NCBI RefSeq assembly: GCF_008831285.2
Contig: NC_045145.1
Coordinates: forward strand, 13,824,802 to 13,888,801
Length of the DNA: 64,000 bases
Direction of reading: 5' to 3'
Origin: Nymphaea colorata
Lineage: Eukaryota > Streptophyta > Magnoliopsida > Nymphaeales > Nymphaeaceae
This document shows positions 25,448 to 36,699 of this stretch, piece by piece. The notes below the pieces were generated by a model. That model was not told the origin of the DNA, did no database searches, and saw nothing but the letters and a program-made list of their open reading frames with translations. A program made the position numbers and the translations under genes. Each line of letters begins with the position of its first letter. The first letter of the stretch is position 1.

Positions 25448-26866
25448 GCATGCTCACTCTTCGCTGATGGCCAAGTTTATTTTTCCTGGAGTTCTCTCCT
25501 CTTTCTCATCTTATGCTCTTGAGAATAGAAATTCTGTCCCCACCTTTGATGCATGATTATTTGTTCAAAGAATACGTTCTAAGCCTGTGTTTTAGGGCTC
25601 TGAATGCCAGTGTTATTTTTGCTTGTTCAGCTCCCGTGTCCTTGCTTCTATCCAGTTGCTTTCTAAGGAAGTCAGGTTGATTTCCCATTCCGTGAACACT
25701 TAAAATCTGCACTAATCTGGTTCAAGGCAAGCCCAGGTGCCACCCAGAGTGCTTTTGTTTTATGCCTAATTTGTGTGGCGCTTGACAATCGGGTGTGTAG
25801 CATACATGTAAGTCTGGTGCTGTAAAATCAGAAATTGAAAGTATAACGTCACTGCTGTGAGGCCAGAAATTGAAGGTTGCTGGTTCGGCTATTATCAATT
25901 GGACAAAAAAAATTTTATATACATCCTTTTGAAGAATAAAAGGAAAATATCAATAAAATAATTAAAAGAAGAAAAATCTTAAAAAAATAAAATAATGATT
26001 AAAAAGAATTAGAGTATATGGAAAGTGGCATTGTTGAATTGGGTGATGAATATTATTATACTGTGATCGGTTTCATCGGAGTAGGTTGATTCAAGTCGAT
26101 TTTACAGCTGTGGGTGTTATACTTGATTATTTGGGTTTCTGGTGGGATGTTAGAAATCAGGTGGACCAAACAGGTTAGAGGTAGATTGCCCTGGTGTACC
26201 ATGTATGGTCAAGACCCGACCTGAAGCATTGATTCGTAGGTTCTGTTTCTAGAGCCCAGCAATCCCGAGTTGGAGAAGCTGTTCTCGAATCAACAAAGCC
26301 AGCAGCCCAGCGTTGGAAGACACCCTCTGAAGTTGGATCAAGTGCTTGACGCCAGGGCTGCTCGCACGTCTCTTGAGGCCATGGCCTTAGCTGTAGCTGA
26401 AGGCTGGCGGTGGATAAAAACTAATGTCAGTATGAAGGACTCCCTCTTTTGCTTCTGCAAGTGAAATTTCCTTCTTTAAATAATACGTGAATGGCTTGTA
26501 AATGCATGCAGCTAAATTACATGAAGGGCACCCTTAGCAAGGGAGAGGCGTGAAATGGTGGGCACCGGGACTGCGTGTCCTAGGGGGAGGCGCATTTCGC
26601 GTCTGTTCCCTAGCCTGAACAGATCACCTGCTTCGAACTACACGTACTTATCTGTTTCTGTTTGAGATTTGGATTCTAACTGTGGCTTTGCATCTGAATG
26701 TGGTCTATATCCAAAATCAGATCTGGAATGAACAATGCACTTTTTCTTCGGAATCTAATCTCGACCACCAGTTAAATTGGATTAAGGTTACATGAGGGCC
26801 GAATGGTATCTCAAAATTGCAGATTCGGAACCATGCACCATGAGTCGTATACGACACACCACTCCA
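25448..26866. other. RPN7 3' flank and intergenic sequence
   Basis: The RPN7 3' UTR comes first, without an obvious canonical AATAAA. An A-rich stretch follows (25910-26010). A short open frame at 26270-26464 includes an alanine-rich segment (ARAARTSLEAMALAVAEGW), but I cannot assign it to a family or join it to other exons. Confidence 0.45.
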
Positions 26867-26874
26867 TATATATT
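26867..26874 (+). promoter_or_regulatory. Possible TATA box
   Basis: TATATATT lies about 170 bp before the start codon at 27041, in otherwise AT-rich sequence. It is the only TATA-like candidate at a plausible distance, but such sequences are frequent here. Confidence 0.35.
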
Positions 26875-26981
26875 TGACCCAATTTGAGATTCAAATCAAG
26901 TCTAATTTCAAACACACACAAATGTTCAAGTAATCAATCGCTCAAACATAAATTGTATATGAAAAGGTGGTTAATTGAAAA

Positions 26982-27044
26982 ATGCCGAAACACAAGATTG
27001 TTTTGGTACGAACCTCCACGAGCAGCGGGGCCCTCCAAACATGA
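26982..27044 (+). promoter_or_regulatory. Possible 20-codon upstream ORF overlapping the main start
   Basis: An ATG at 26982 opens a 20-codon frame whose TGA stop (27042-27044) overlaps the ATG at 27041 as ATGA. If transcription starts upstream of 26982, ribosomes would meet this frame first and terminate on the main start. That arrangement could lower translation or allow re-initiation. Whether the mRNA includes it is unknown. Confidence 0.4.
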
Positions 27045-30000
27045 AGCCACAATCAAAGGGATTCACGCTCTCTTTCTCGGAGGAAGCCTGGGAGACGATG
27101 GTGTTGCACAAGGGTGGTGCCGCCCATCCCCTGGAAGTGGTGGAAACGGTGCTCGAGGTTGCCGACGTCGCCTGGGCAGCTCTGGAGCGCCGCCATGATA
27201 GCAAACTCTGTGCCACCGCGCAAGAAGAGCGCCTCCTCGTCGGGGAAGAATTGGAGAGACAGAGAGCCGAGAACCACCGTCTGAGGGCAATCCTCGAGGA
27301 GAACACCAGGGTCTTCGAAGCCCTTCAACGATCTCTCTCCCTTTCCAAAGATTGCCCCGATGATGTACCTCCCGTTCCTCTCCCCTTTCCTTTCCTAATT
27401 GAATTTTTTTCATTTCGTTTTTCTTCGTTGATCTCATTTCTCGTTGCTTGACAATTGGCTCTGTCTCTCTCTCTCTCGCGCGCGCTAATGGGTGTTGGAC
27501 AATTGTGATTGTCCTTCCTCGACCTTATGATTGTGATTCTATCTTAGGTGAGTTAGGGTTTCAAAGACTTCGGCTAGGGCAAAAACTGGGAAAATCTTAA
27601 AAATTTGTGGAATTTAGTTGCTTTGAAGATTTTTTTTTGGGGGTTCCTGTGACGCGACGTGGACTTTGGAATGATCTGTAAATGGGGTAAGAGTTGGTTC
27701 AGGGCAAGGAGCACTAATTTGCCTACTTGCAATAACTGTGCAGTGGTCAATCATTTGAAATAGGAAAATTTTTCACATTTGGGACTTATGGCAGGTATGA
27801 TATGGTTCTTAGAATTTATTAATTCGTTCTAGGAAATTGTCTTTCTTTGAAGTAGGTGGGTGCCTGCATCTGGAGAAGTGTAAGTGCGACATAAGATTGA
27901 ATTAGGTTCTTCAATTGCGGCAGTAATCTCTTGGACTTCGTAAGTTGGCTGTTCGATTGAATTAGGATGTCGAATAACTTCGTTATTGTCTTTTTTGCTG
28001 CTTCATACGGTTAGTGGCATAACAACGTGATTCTTTATGTCTTTGAACTGTGAAAACATCCGATTGTGGAGGTGGTATCAGAGATGTGATTTTCACTTTT
28101 ACTTCTCACACTAGGTAGATTTCCTGTTCTAATCTCAAGACAAAATCATCATTGGAATAGATCTGGCAACAACTAAAAAGATATATCGCACGTGCTCTTG
28201 CTGTTTTCTAGAGTTTCCAAATCTGTGGCATTCTAGCTTTTTTACTTTAAGCAGCATTAGAGCCCTGCAATATTTCTGAGGCTTGTAAATTGATGTCTAA
28301 TCACATCATAATAGCGATGGCTTTTATGATCTTGTGATCTTTGGAAAAATTGTGTGACCGCAGTGATGGTCGTTCCTTTTCTCTACTTGATCATCTGTGG
28401 GGGAACCCTTTCGTTTGATCATCACTTCACTTATACAAGTTAGATGCGGATGCCCTACCCCTAAGCCCCTGCATGTTCATATGACTCCAAGAAAGATGTA
28501 ACGTGTTTCTATTTCTACTTTACATGGTCCAATTTGTGACAAGGTAACAACTTCATCTTCCATGGTCAAAATTTATATGCATATCTAAAAGATGAAGTTT
28601 TATATATCATTCCTTTGATTCCCCTTTCCAAATATCATTTATTATGCCTCTGCCGGTTAAGCATAAAGTACATAATTCCCTCAACTCTTTCTATAGTCTT
28701 ACCATTTGTGCATATGATCTGCAGCTTTATGAGCAGCTTCTGGCAACATTGGAGACCTCAAACTTTCTGAAGCAGCTTGATTTCCTTAAGAAATCTTTAT
28801 CCACTTCAACAAAAAGTGATATTCTGTTTAAAGAAATTGATGGTATCGTTTACATTTTTCAACAAGAATTTGTTTCTCTACTCCATTACATGCTCATAGA
28901 ATTTGTTGCTCTACTCCATTACATGCTCATAGTTTTTCTATCTTCACAGTACTTTTTGCTAGGTTATTTTGACTGTAGCACATGTTTTTCACCTTAGGGG
29001 AAACTCTTATCAGCGTCGAACTTGAGGAACCAAGTTGGTGGGTTTTAGTCACAGGTGAAGTGGCACCAAATGCTGTGGAAGAGTTTAGCGGAATTGATGA
29101 TGAAAGCTATCTAATTGTCAATGAGCAGCATGTGGTTGATGGAATTGCCAATTTTATGGCAACATGCATTGTCTTGAACCCAAAGTCTCGGGTATGGGAA
29201 CAAAAATTTGGTCCATGAGATTTTATAATAGATTGTGTATTTTTAGTACTGACTGGCATGTTTTGCAGGCATTGACCCCAGAAGAGCTACATAAAGGTGC
29301 CTCTCTCTCTTGAGCTTGTTAGAAAAAATATTATTAATCACCACAATATGTTGGTTATTTTTATTAGTTCATGATCTACCATTTCCAGCTCTCTTGTATC
29401 TATATATCCTTAGTGAGGATACCAGTATAAGAATCATTGCGAATCTTCAAATTCATTATGTTTCATTTGTGCAAAATACATATTATTAGGTTCCACTGTT
29501 GGTCAAGGTTTATCGTATGGTTGCCCATGCTTCATCCATGTCAGACTTGACCTTTATTATCCGTTATCATCTTTTGCAATCAGTGTTCTTTTTAGTTGGA
29601 TGAACTTCAATTTTTCCTCAATATTTTTTTCTCTCTCCTTTTATTCACACACTTTCAAGCTAGAACCTCTGTCAATATAGCAATATTGATTTCCATTTAC
29701 TTGTGTCTGTTTATGCAAGGTCGAGTCAATTGCCCTTCTTAATTTTTGGCTTCAGGAATTCCTCTATAACTCAAGCGACAGAATAAAATGTTTTTCCAAT
29801 CCCATGTTAACCAATTTATTTATTGGATTCAATTTTCCTCAATCTTGGGAACTAATGATTGGTTTGTACAAGGATTCTGGATTTTTTTATAATGAGAAAA
29901 TTATATCAGGACTTGTTTCTGCCTTTCCATTCATTCTAGAAACAATACCAAAGTATTGGATCTTTCATTATTCAAACTGTGTATCTCCTTTGCTTGCAGT

Positions 30001-31942
30001 AATTTATCATGCACTGAATGGGCAAAAGAACTGATTTAATCTGACACCATAAAGAAAATTGTAATGTCACTTTGTATGTAAAGTGTAAACAATCCATTAA
30101 AATTTTATTCATTCTTTATACTTGCTACTTCTGCATTCCATCTAGCAGCAGAATCGGGGATAGGAAACTTTACTAACTCTACACCTAATTTATTGTAGAA
30201 ATTTCTGGGATCAATGTTTAGACCGTGGAAAAATTTTCTGACACTATGGCATTAGTCAACTCTTTTTTTCTCTTAAAATTTGTGTTTTTCCCCAGTTTAC
30301 ATCATAAGATTGAAAGTCATGAAGTGCAGGTCTGGTCTTATATGTGGATGTGTCACTTTCATTGTGCTTATTGTGCATGTCTTTTACATGTAGCATTGGA
30401 GGTCTGGTGTTGATATTTGGCATCTAGGTGGCTATAAAGTTTTTTGATATATGTATCTGATTGAATTTGTCTTGTGCTTCCAAAATGTTTCACACTGACT
30501 CTATTACTGGTTTGATTTATCGTTTCATTTTGTTTGATTGATGCTGATACTTTAGAAGAATCTAGTGTATTCTTAAATTATTCAACTGCAGATCAAGTAT
30601 GTCAAAAAATGTTTTTCACAAAATAAGTTCCTTTATTAAGAACATTTTTTGGTGCTTTTTATCGCGATGGTATTCTGGAACCTATGTATGACTCAACTGG
30701 ACTATCTGTATTTGGTGCTGCTGTTTTCTGAGATTGAATTTACTTATCGATCAGTTGACTAGTTTGATCCACTGTTGGCAACAGATTTCATTTCCACGCA
30801 GTGACTAAAGGCTGAGCCTGTATCTTGGCAAGGCTTTGCGACACGTTTTTGCACCTTTATTACTAGAGCACATTGTATCTGAACAATTTGAAGTCTATTT
30901 AAGAGCAGGACGTGTAGTCGAGCATCTGCAAGCATCTAACTAAAAGTACTTTCTCTGCTATGTTTTCACTTGTGTTAGTGATGATGTAACCTTGTGAAAT
31001 ACAAAAGAAAATGCCCTACCTGTTTGTTATAGTAATCTTTTTGCCAATTTACCCATCAATGATTTCATTCCTTTTGCAGGATCATTTTATTATTGGAAGT
31101 CTATATTCGTTAAATGTATGTTATAACTTTGACATCGTGGTTTACCTGTGGATATGCAGTTCTGTTGAAAGCGTTTGGCCACGCGAACCATAAGGATAAG
31201 ATAAAGAAGTTGTGGCATGCTGGGAAGATTTTGTATACTTTATCGACATGGGGAATTGCTTTGGCAGGGTGAGTGACCTAATTTGTTGTTACAAATAGTT
31301 GCACTCGAAAGTAATTGAATTATGGAAAACATCAAAGAAGTACTATCAGAAATGAGTTTCTAATCCTATCACAAATAATTTTGAGCATTTTGCAGTGTAC
31401 ATAGGAGTTGTATCCATTTAATGTGTGGTACATCTGTATTTGTCAACGTAGAGCTCAATCTCTGATGCAATATCCCTCAAATAGAGGTGTATAGGTTTGT
31501 ACACAGCAATTGTCTCAACATGAACCTATATATTTATGTGTGCGGACAAGGATGGTTACCTGATAAGTTTTGGGCATCCTGAGGCCGCACAGGCTGTATG
31601 TATTTTGGGCTTGATCGACAAGTTTTGTTGGATATCTGTTCTTCGAACCTGATGTTAGCCTTGTGAGCCTGATCGCTTCTCCTTTTTCTGATTCTGGCTT
31701 AACTTAACCTGGGCTATTTGCAGTTTGTGAGGGAACGCCCTAAAGGGAAAGATTAGATTCTGACAGGCCCCCATATAGATCTGTTAACTTTCTAGAAAGT
31801 CCCAAAACCATTCGATGATTGTTTTAGCATTTACTCCATTTACATATTCTTGATTTACAGATTATACAGGCATCGTGTTCTCATAAAAGCTGCTGCCAAG
31901 GGAGTTGGGGCAACTGGAAAGGTCATGTTGAAATGTTTGTGA
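27041..31942 (+). CDS. Conserved uncharacterised plant protein with coiled coil
   Basis: Six exons join in phase: 27041-27364, 28725-28842, 28998-29191, 29269-29296, 31160-31268 and 31861-31942. They total 855 nt, or 284 residues, and all introns are GT-AG. Residues 40-105 are charged and heptad-like ([20 protein letters not shown]), typical of a coiled coil. The central block is [20 protein letters not shown] followed by [15 protein letters not shown], which I recall as conserved in uncharacterised plant proteins. Near the C-terminus, [20 protein letters not shown] could be a short membrane-associated helix, followed by a basic tail. I cannot name the gene and assign no function. 27041 is the first in-frame ATG, because the frame further upstream has only TTG. 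The 28-nt exon 4 is the least certain, and a small extra exon in intron 4 cannot be excluded. Intron 1 has a telo-box (27553-27561). Confidence 0.8.
27553..27561 (-). promoter_or_regulatory. Telo-box in intron 1 of the uncharacterised gene
   Basis: TTAGGGTTT on the + strand, the reverse complement of AAACCCTAA, lies about 190 bp into the first intron. Its placement is like that of the telo-box in the RPN7 leader intron. A regulatory role is inferred only. Confidence 0.4.
28867..28932. repeat. 33-bp tandem duplication in an intron
   Basis: Two 33-bp units (28867-28899 and 28900-28932) each contain CTCTACTCCATTACATGC and differ at one base. They lie in the 155-nt second intron of the uncharacterised gene and make up almost half of it. 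Confidence 0.9.
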
Positions 31943-33844
31943 TTCGCATCTTCTCATCTGCTGTATTCGAAGAATCAGCACTTGTCCGACTTCCATGCAT
32001 TGTAATTTGTTGAAGCATTTATTGTATATGCTTGTACAGGAATGTTGGTGTCGTCGCTTTTCTTTGTGAATTATAAAAATAACTGTATTTGATTCTTTAT
32101 GTGAACTTCTGGTTCTATAAGAAACTTGCCGTGTGTGTGTGCATTGTGAATATCTTTCAGATACGTCTAAAATTCTTGTTATATTCCTGGGATTGTAGAT
32201 TACATTTGAAGAAGTTGAGACCACGTAGAACCAAACGTTACGCAGTCTATTCCAGATTTGAATTTTTTTTGCTAACAACTTCAGCCAGTCCAAAACATGC
32301 TGTCACAAGAATAATTACTCGTTCATTACCAAATCCTTCTTGATTGGTGTTCATGTCTTTTTATTCTTTTTCTCTAAAGACTTTCATATCGACAAGGCAA
32401 CAGCAGGGCCAACGTGTGCTTAAATGCATATGATACTTCCGTGAAGCAAAATCTGGCGACTGTTCGGTTCACGTGGTTGAATGTGTTTGGGAAATGTTAG
32501 AAAACCGCGGCACCGTCGATTGGAAGTGTCGTAGCTGCTTTTGCGCCCGAAACCAAATTGGAAAATTTCGTAATGTACGACATGGGTGGTGCTTTTCACT
32601 TCATCTGAAGTCAACCAGGTATTGTGCCGGTCAGCCTATCAACCAGCCGTCACGTACCCATAGTTTCAAATGACGCAGGCAGCAGAGAGCGATAGGCAGG
32701 ACACTGGGAAGTAACATCTTAAAGGTTCCAAAAAATCCTGGGTCGGTGGATCCTTGGTTTGAAGCCCGCACTGAAGGTTGTCCAGAGGGGAGTTAACGGG
32801 AATGAATTTGTTGCCACGAGAGCCAAGTAAGTTGGACGCTTTTTCATACAAACAAGGTGAAGGTGCTCAAATGAGCTTACACTGAGGCGGTTGAAATAAG
32901 CACGGCGACCGTGCACGACATGGAACTCGGTGGATTTGATCGTCATTGCAGGAAAACAGTCTAAAAAAGAAGTCAAATGACTGTAATAATAAATTGAATT
33001 TCTCTTGAATGTTCTGCTCAAAATTATGCGAAATACAAAGAACAACGGTGCCTAACTGTAGTCTGTAGGGGATCATCCTGTATGGATTCGGTACTGATTC
33101 ACATATATATTTTATTGGCATGAAAAATCCGGCTTCTTCAATTACGTGCAGTTTCAGCTTCTGCACTTTTTCAGCGAAGGGCGGGCTTACGTGATTCTTG
33201 TCTGTAAGGAGCCCAACCTTTTATTTTTTATTTTTTATTTTTATAATGGTGTTGTGGATGATTGGGCCCAGATGTTTGCTTGAGCGTGTTAAGTTGGGCA
33301 GACTTTTCTGTTGCTTCATTTTCAATTACCAAGAATGGGTAGCTCCGTCCCAATCATCCTCTAAAGTTTGCCTCCCTAGAGTGGCCGAAAATTTATGAGA
33401 TGGAAACTGATACCAACCCATTTGGCTGTCCAATTATGGTTACTTACGTGAATGGGCTTCGTTAAGGGGAGGAGAGAAAGAGAAAGATCGGAAAATCGAA
33501 GAAGAAAGTTTCTCAATCTCGACAATAATCCTTTTTGAAGTCCAGACGAGTAGTATCGTCTGGATTTTGTGATGAACAAATTGTACAACATAAATGGAAA
33601 TTTTGGACATTGAGAAGCATGTCTTGTTAAGTGTAAACCAGGAATCATGAGCGCGCGCGCGAGAGAGAGAGACCGAGCAATCCAAATGGAAAGTTTAATC
33701 AACTTGACAAGCATGACTTTGTGAACTCCAAACATGGAATGCTTTTTTGTCCAGTTGGCTACGTGATTGATCAACCAAACACTGATTCGCCATGAGAATC
33801 ACAAATCTGGACGAGATATGCAGCTGCGTGTAGCCCTAAGACTA

Positions 33845-33884
<40 letters not shown>

Positions 33885-36056
33885 ACACACACACAGAAAC
33901 AGAGGGATAGGCGGAAAGATTGCATAAATATTGTTGACAACCCAATTATCATCCACAGATGGATGAAATTTCTCAAAGATGTTTCAGCTTAATCAAACCC
34001 TCCCAGAATATGCCATGAATTTATTTACATTATTAGCCACTTGGCCAGAACTCATCTGTCCAACCAGTTTAGACAACTTGCACGGGGCGTGCTCCATGCT
34101 GTCTTTGTTTTGTATATGCAGGGCACACATAAATAATTAAGGGCATCGAGGTGCCCAATAAATTATTGTTACAGAATACAGTTTTCACTTTTCCTATATG
34201 AAGATGGCATTGGATGCTCATTGGCGTGAAAGAAATCAGATTCCAGTAAATGATCATCTGGTGGGGAGTCTGACATAAAAGAAGTAATGGCAACATCAGC
34301 CTTAAATTTCTATGCTCCTTGAAAGCTAACCAACAGAAGCGACAACGTGGTTGCAATTAAAGAACATGACACTGGCATCACAAGATCAACACGTCTTCAA
34401 TTCCCATGGCTGGCTTCTTTAGCCAGATGACTTTATTTTAGAGCAACTTATTTCAAGGAAGACAATTTGTGAAAAATGGTACAGTTCACGTTTTCCAGAT
34501 GGCACTTTGAAAATCTAGAAGATCTTTTTGAAAGGTTGGCCTCTACCTTTTGTCACCTTATTGATTGATGAAATACCTCTGTTCGTGACAACCTAAACCA
34601 GGAAGTAATAGTACTTCAGTAATTATTAGAGTGAAAAAAAGTGTAAAAGTGAGCATCCCATCTCTCTCTCTCTCGAGACATAAAAGAAAAAGTCAGGTTG
34701 CCTTTCCATATTCAAACTTGAATCTCATTGTCATATTAAGGTTTGTGACCCAGAACGAACTTGTGTTAGATCTAATAATATGAAGATATTTTAATGTGTA
34801 TACATGCGAGACATCTTTCTTAATAAAAAGTATGTCTCAAAATAGTTTTCATGGGCTCGCATAGCAGAGTAGTTTTTTCATGTGCAATAAAACTGACGAG
34901 GAGAATGCTTCAAGCTAAGAGGTAGAGGGGTACCAATTACGTTTTGTGTTCAAATGGATTATAAAAATACTCGAAAGTGGGGCAAACCCATTCTTTATTT
35001 TGAAGTTCAAAAGTTTCAGGCAAGTTTTGTTTGTGGGTGTCTTTTATCTTTTCTTTCTTTCTTTTTTTTTTTTTTCCCCGAAGGACTAAACCACTTAATA
35101 TACATGCCTTTTGAAAAGGAAAAGCGTTGGTAAATCTGGACCGTCGTATCTTGCTTCGACAAGGCTGTGCGAAAAATGACAACAGATTGACGGCGTAATT
35201 GTTTTGAGGGTCGCCTTCGCTAACTAATCTTGCAAGGCAGGTTGTCTACCAAGTGTATGGATATTATTAATGTACATGTACATGACAATAGTCTTAGATT
35301 TGTTGTCTTAAAATCCTATCTATATATCTGATTTTTACATGCTAAAAGCGAGTTCATTAAAAACAAACTAATTAAGCTGTTAGAAAAGTCAAACTGTATA
35401 TATGTATGTGTGTGTATAGAGAGAGAGAATATGAAGATAATGGATTGGTAGGGCCGACTCATTAGTTATTAGTTGATTTCCCGACAAGTTGGCGAGATGA
35501 GGGGATGAAATCAAACGCATTCTTAGTCTAAAATGGCAAGGTTAGATAATGATATGCACATTGTCAGAACCTGAGAGTGGCGTTTGAGAAACCCCATTTG
35601 AAGTTTTTTGGGACCCAAAACACAAAGGCCATCTCCATCTCCATAATTGATAGAAAAATAAAAGCATGATCAAGGGAGAAGAGGAGGGTCCATCCACTGA
35701 CAAGGACATGTAGAGTCCAGCATGGTGATGAATGTGATAGCTAACTGACATGGACTTTGGGAGGGAAGTGATGAGTCTTAAAAGCTAAGGCTCGAGGGTC
35801 ACCCCCACCATGTCTTGGCCATTAACAAGAAAGAAACAACAATGTACTTCAAATTCAAAATCTCTTTCCCCGGCCTCAAATTGGGTCGCTAAAACTACAT
35901 GTGGTACTGGACCTACCATGTCCAAACCAGTTTCGCAAACAACAAAAAAAGCTAAGCATATAAGATAAGAAGGAATTTTCCTTCCGCTCTAAAACTTCCG
36001 TTTACATTACACAAACAAGAAGGGGTGGATCGGGGAATTGGGGCGACTCTTCCTGC
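31943..36056. other. Intergenic, no gene recognised
   Basis: The first part is the 3' UTR of the upstream gene. After that only short two-strand overlapping frames occur. Features are a CT/AC microsatellite (33848-33895), a T-rich run near 35055-35078, and short GA runs. I recognise no protein or RNA gene. Confidence 0.5.
33848..33895. repeat. (CT)17 followed by (AC)n microsatellite
   Basis: Perfect (CT)17 at 33848-33881, followed after a short joint by an AC run to about 33895. Confidence 0.95.
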
Positions 36057-36086
36057 GCCCCGCCCCGCCCCGCCCCGCCCCGCCCC
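36057..36086. repeat. GCCCC pentanucleotide repeat, six units
   Basis: Six perfect copies of GCCCC in a short GC-rich island. Such a sequence can form strand-asymmetric structures: the complementary strand has repeated G4 runs and could fold into a G-quadruplex. No gene is recognised around it. Confidence 0.95.
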
Positions 36087-36638
36087 AGAGGAATCAAAGC
36101 GCGGTACACGAAGACTGTCGGAATTGAAGGTCAATGTGGGACCCGCTCCAGCTCAATCTCCCCCCTTAGGTCCGCCTAGTGTTGACCAATACTCTAGCAA
36201 ATGTCGGTGGTGATTGATAGACGCGTTATGTTCTGTATCTACCACAGTAAAATAACGTGGCGATATTTAGAAAAAGTCTAGATATTAAAGTTAAAAATAC
36301 AAGGCCTGAGTTGTTAATGGAATGGAGGGAAAGTTTGGTTGCTTAGATAGCTCGTTGTTTTTAAAGGGAAGAAGTTAGAAGTCTGCACTTTACAAAACAC
36401 ATCCAGATGATAAAATGTGATTACTAGGAAAAGTATCGCCGCATCGCCAATTTGAGAAATGGAAAGCTTTTGTCTGCTATTATGGCAGAATTGGTGGACT
36501 ACCGGTATTAAAAGTTTTCAGAAATTTTGAAAAGACACGCTGTAGGTTCTTGAATGAAAACAAGGCTACCAACAAAACAAAACAAGAAAAAACTATTATT
36601 AATTAATATATGGAACAAGAAAGGCTACAGACGTGACC

Positions 36639-36640
<2 letters not shown>

Positions 36641-36673
<33 letters not shown>
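36641..36673. repeat. (GA)16 microsatellite
   Basis: Perfect GA run of 33 bases in AT-rich surroundings, just upstream of a GC-rich island. Confidence 0.95.
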
Positions 36674-36676
<3 letters not shown>

Positions 36677-36699
36677 GAAATCCCCCCGGGAACCAAGGC

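Noticed and set aside
26975-27040. N-terminal extension of the uncharacterised protein from 26975
   Set aside because: The codon at 26975 is TTG, not ATG. The first in-frame ATG is 27041.
28073-28084. TGGTATCAGAG as a second retrotransposon primer site
   Set aside because: Only the short word matches; no LTR-like repeats were found on either side. It lies in an intron and may be a chance match or an old relic.
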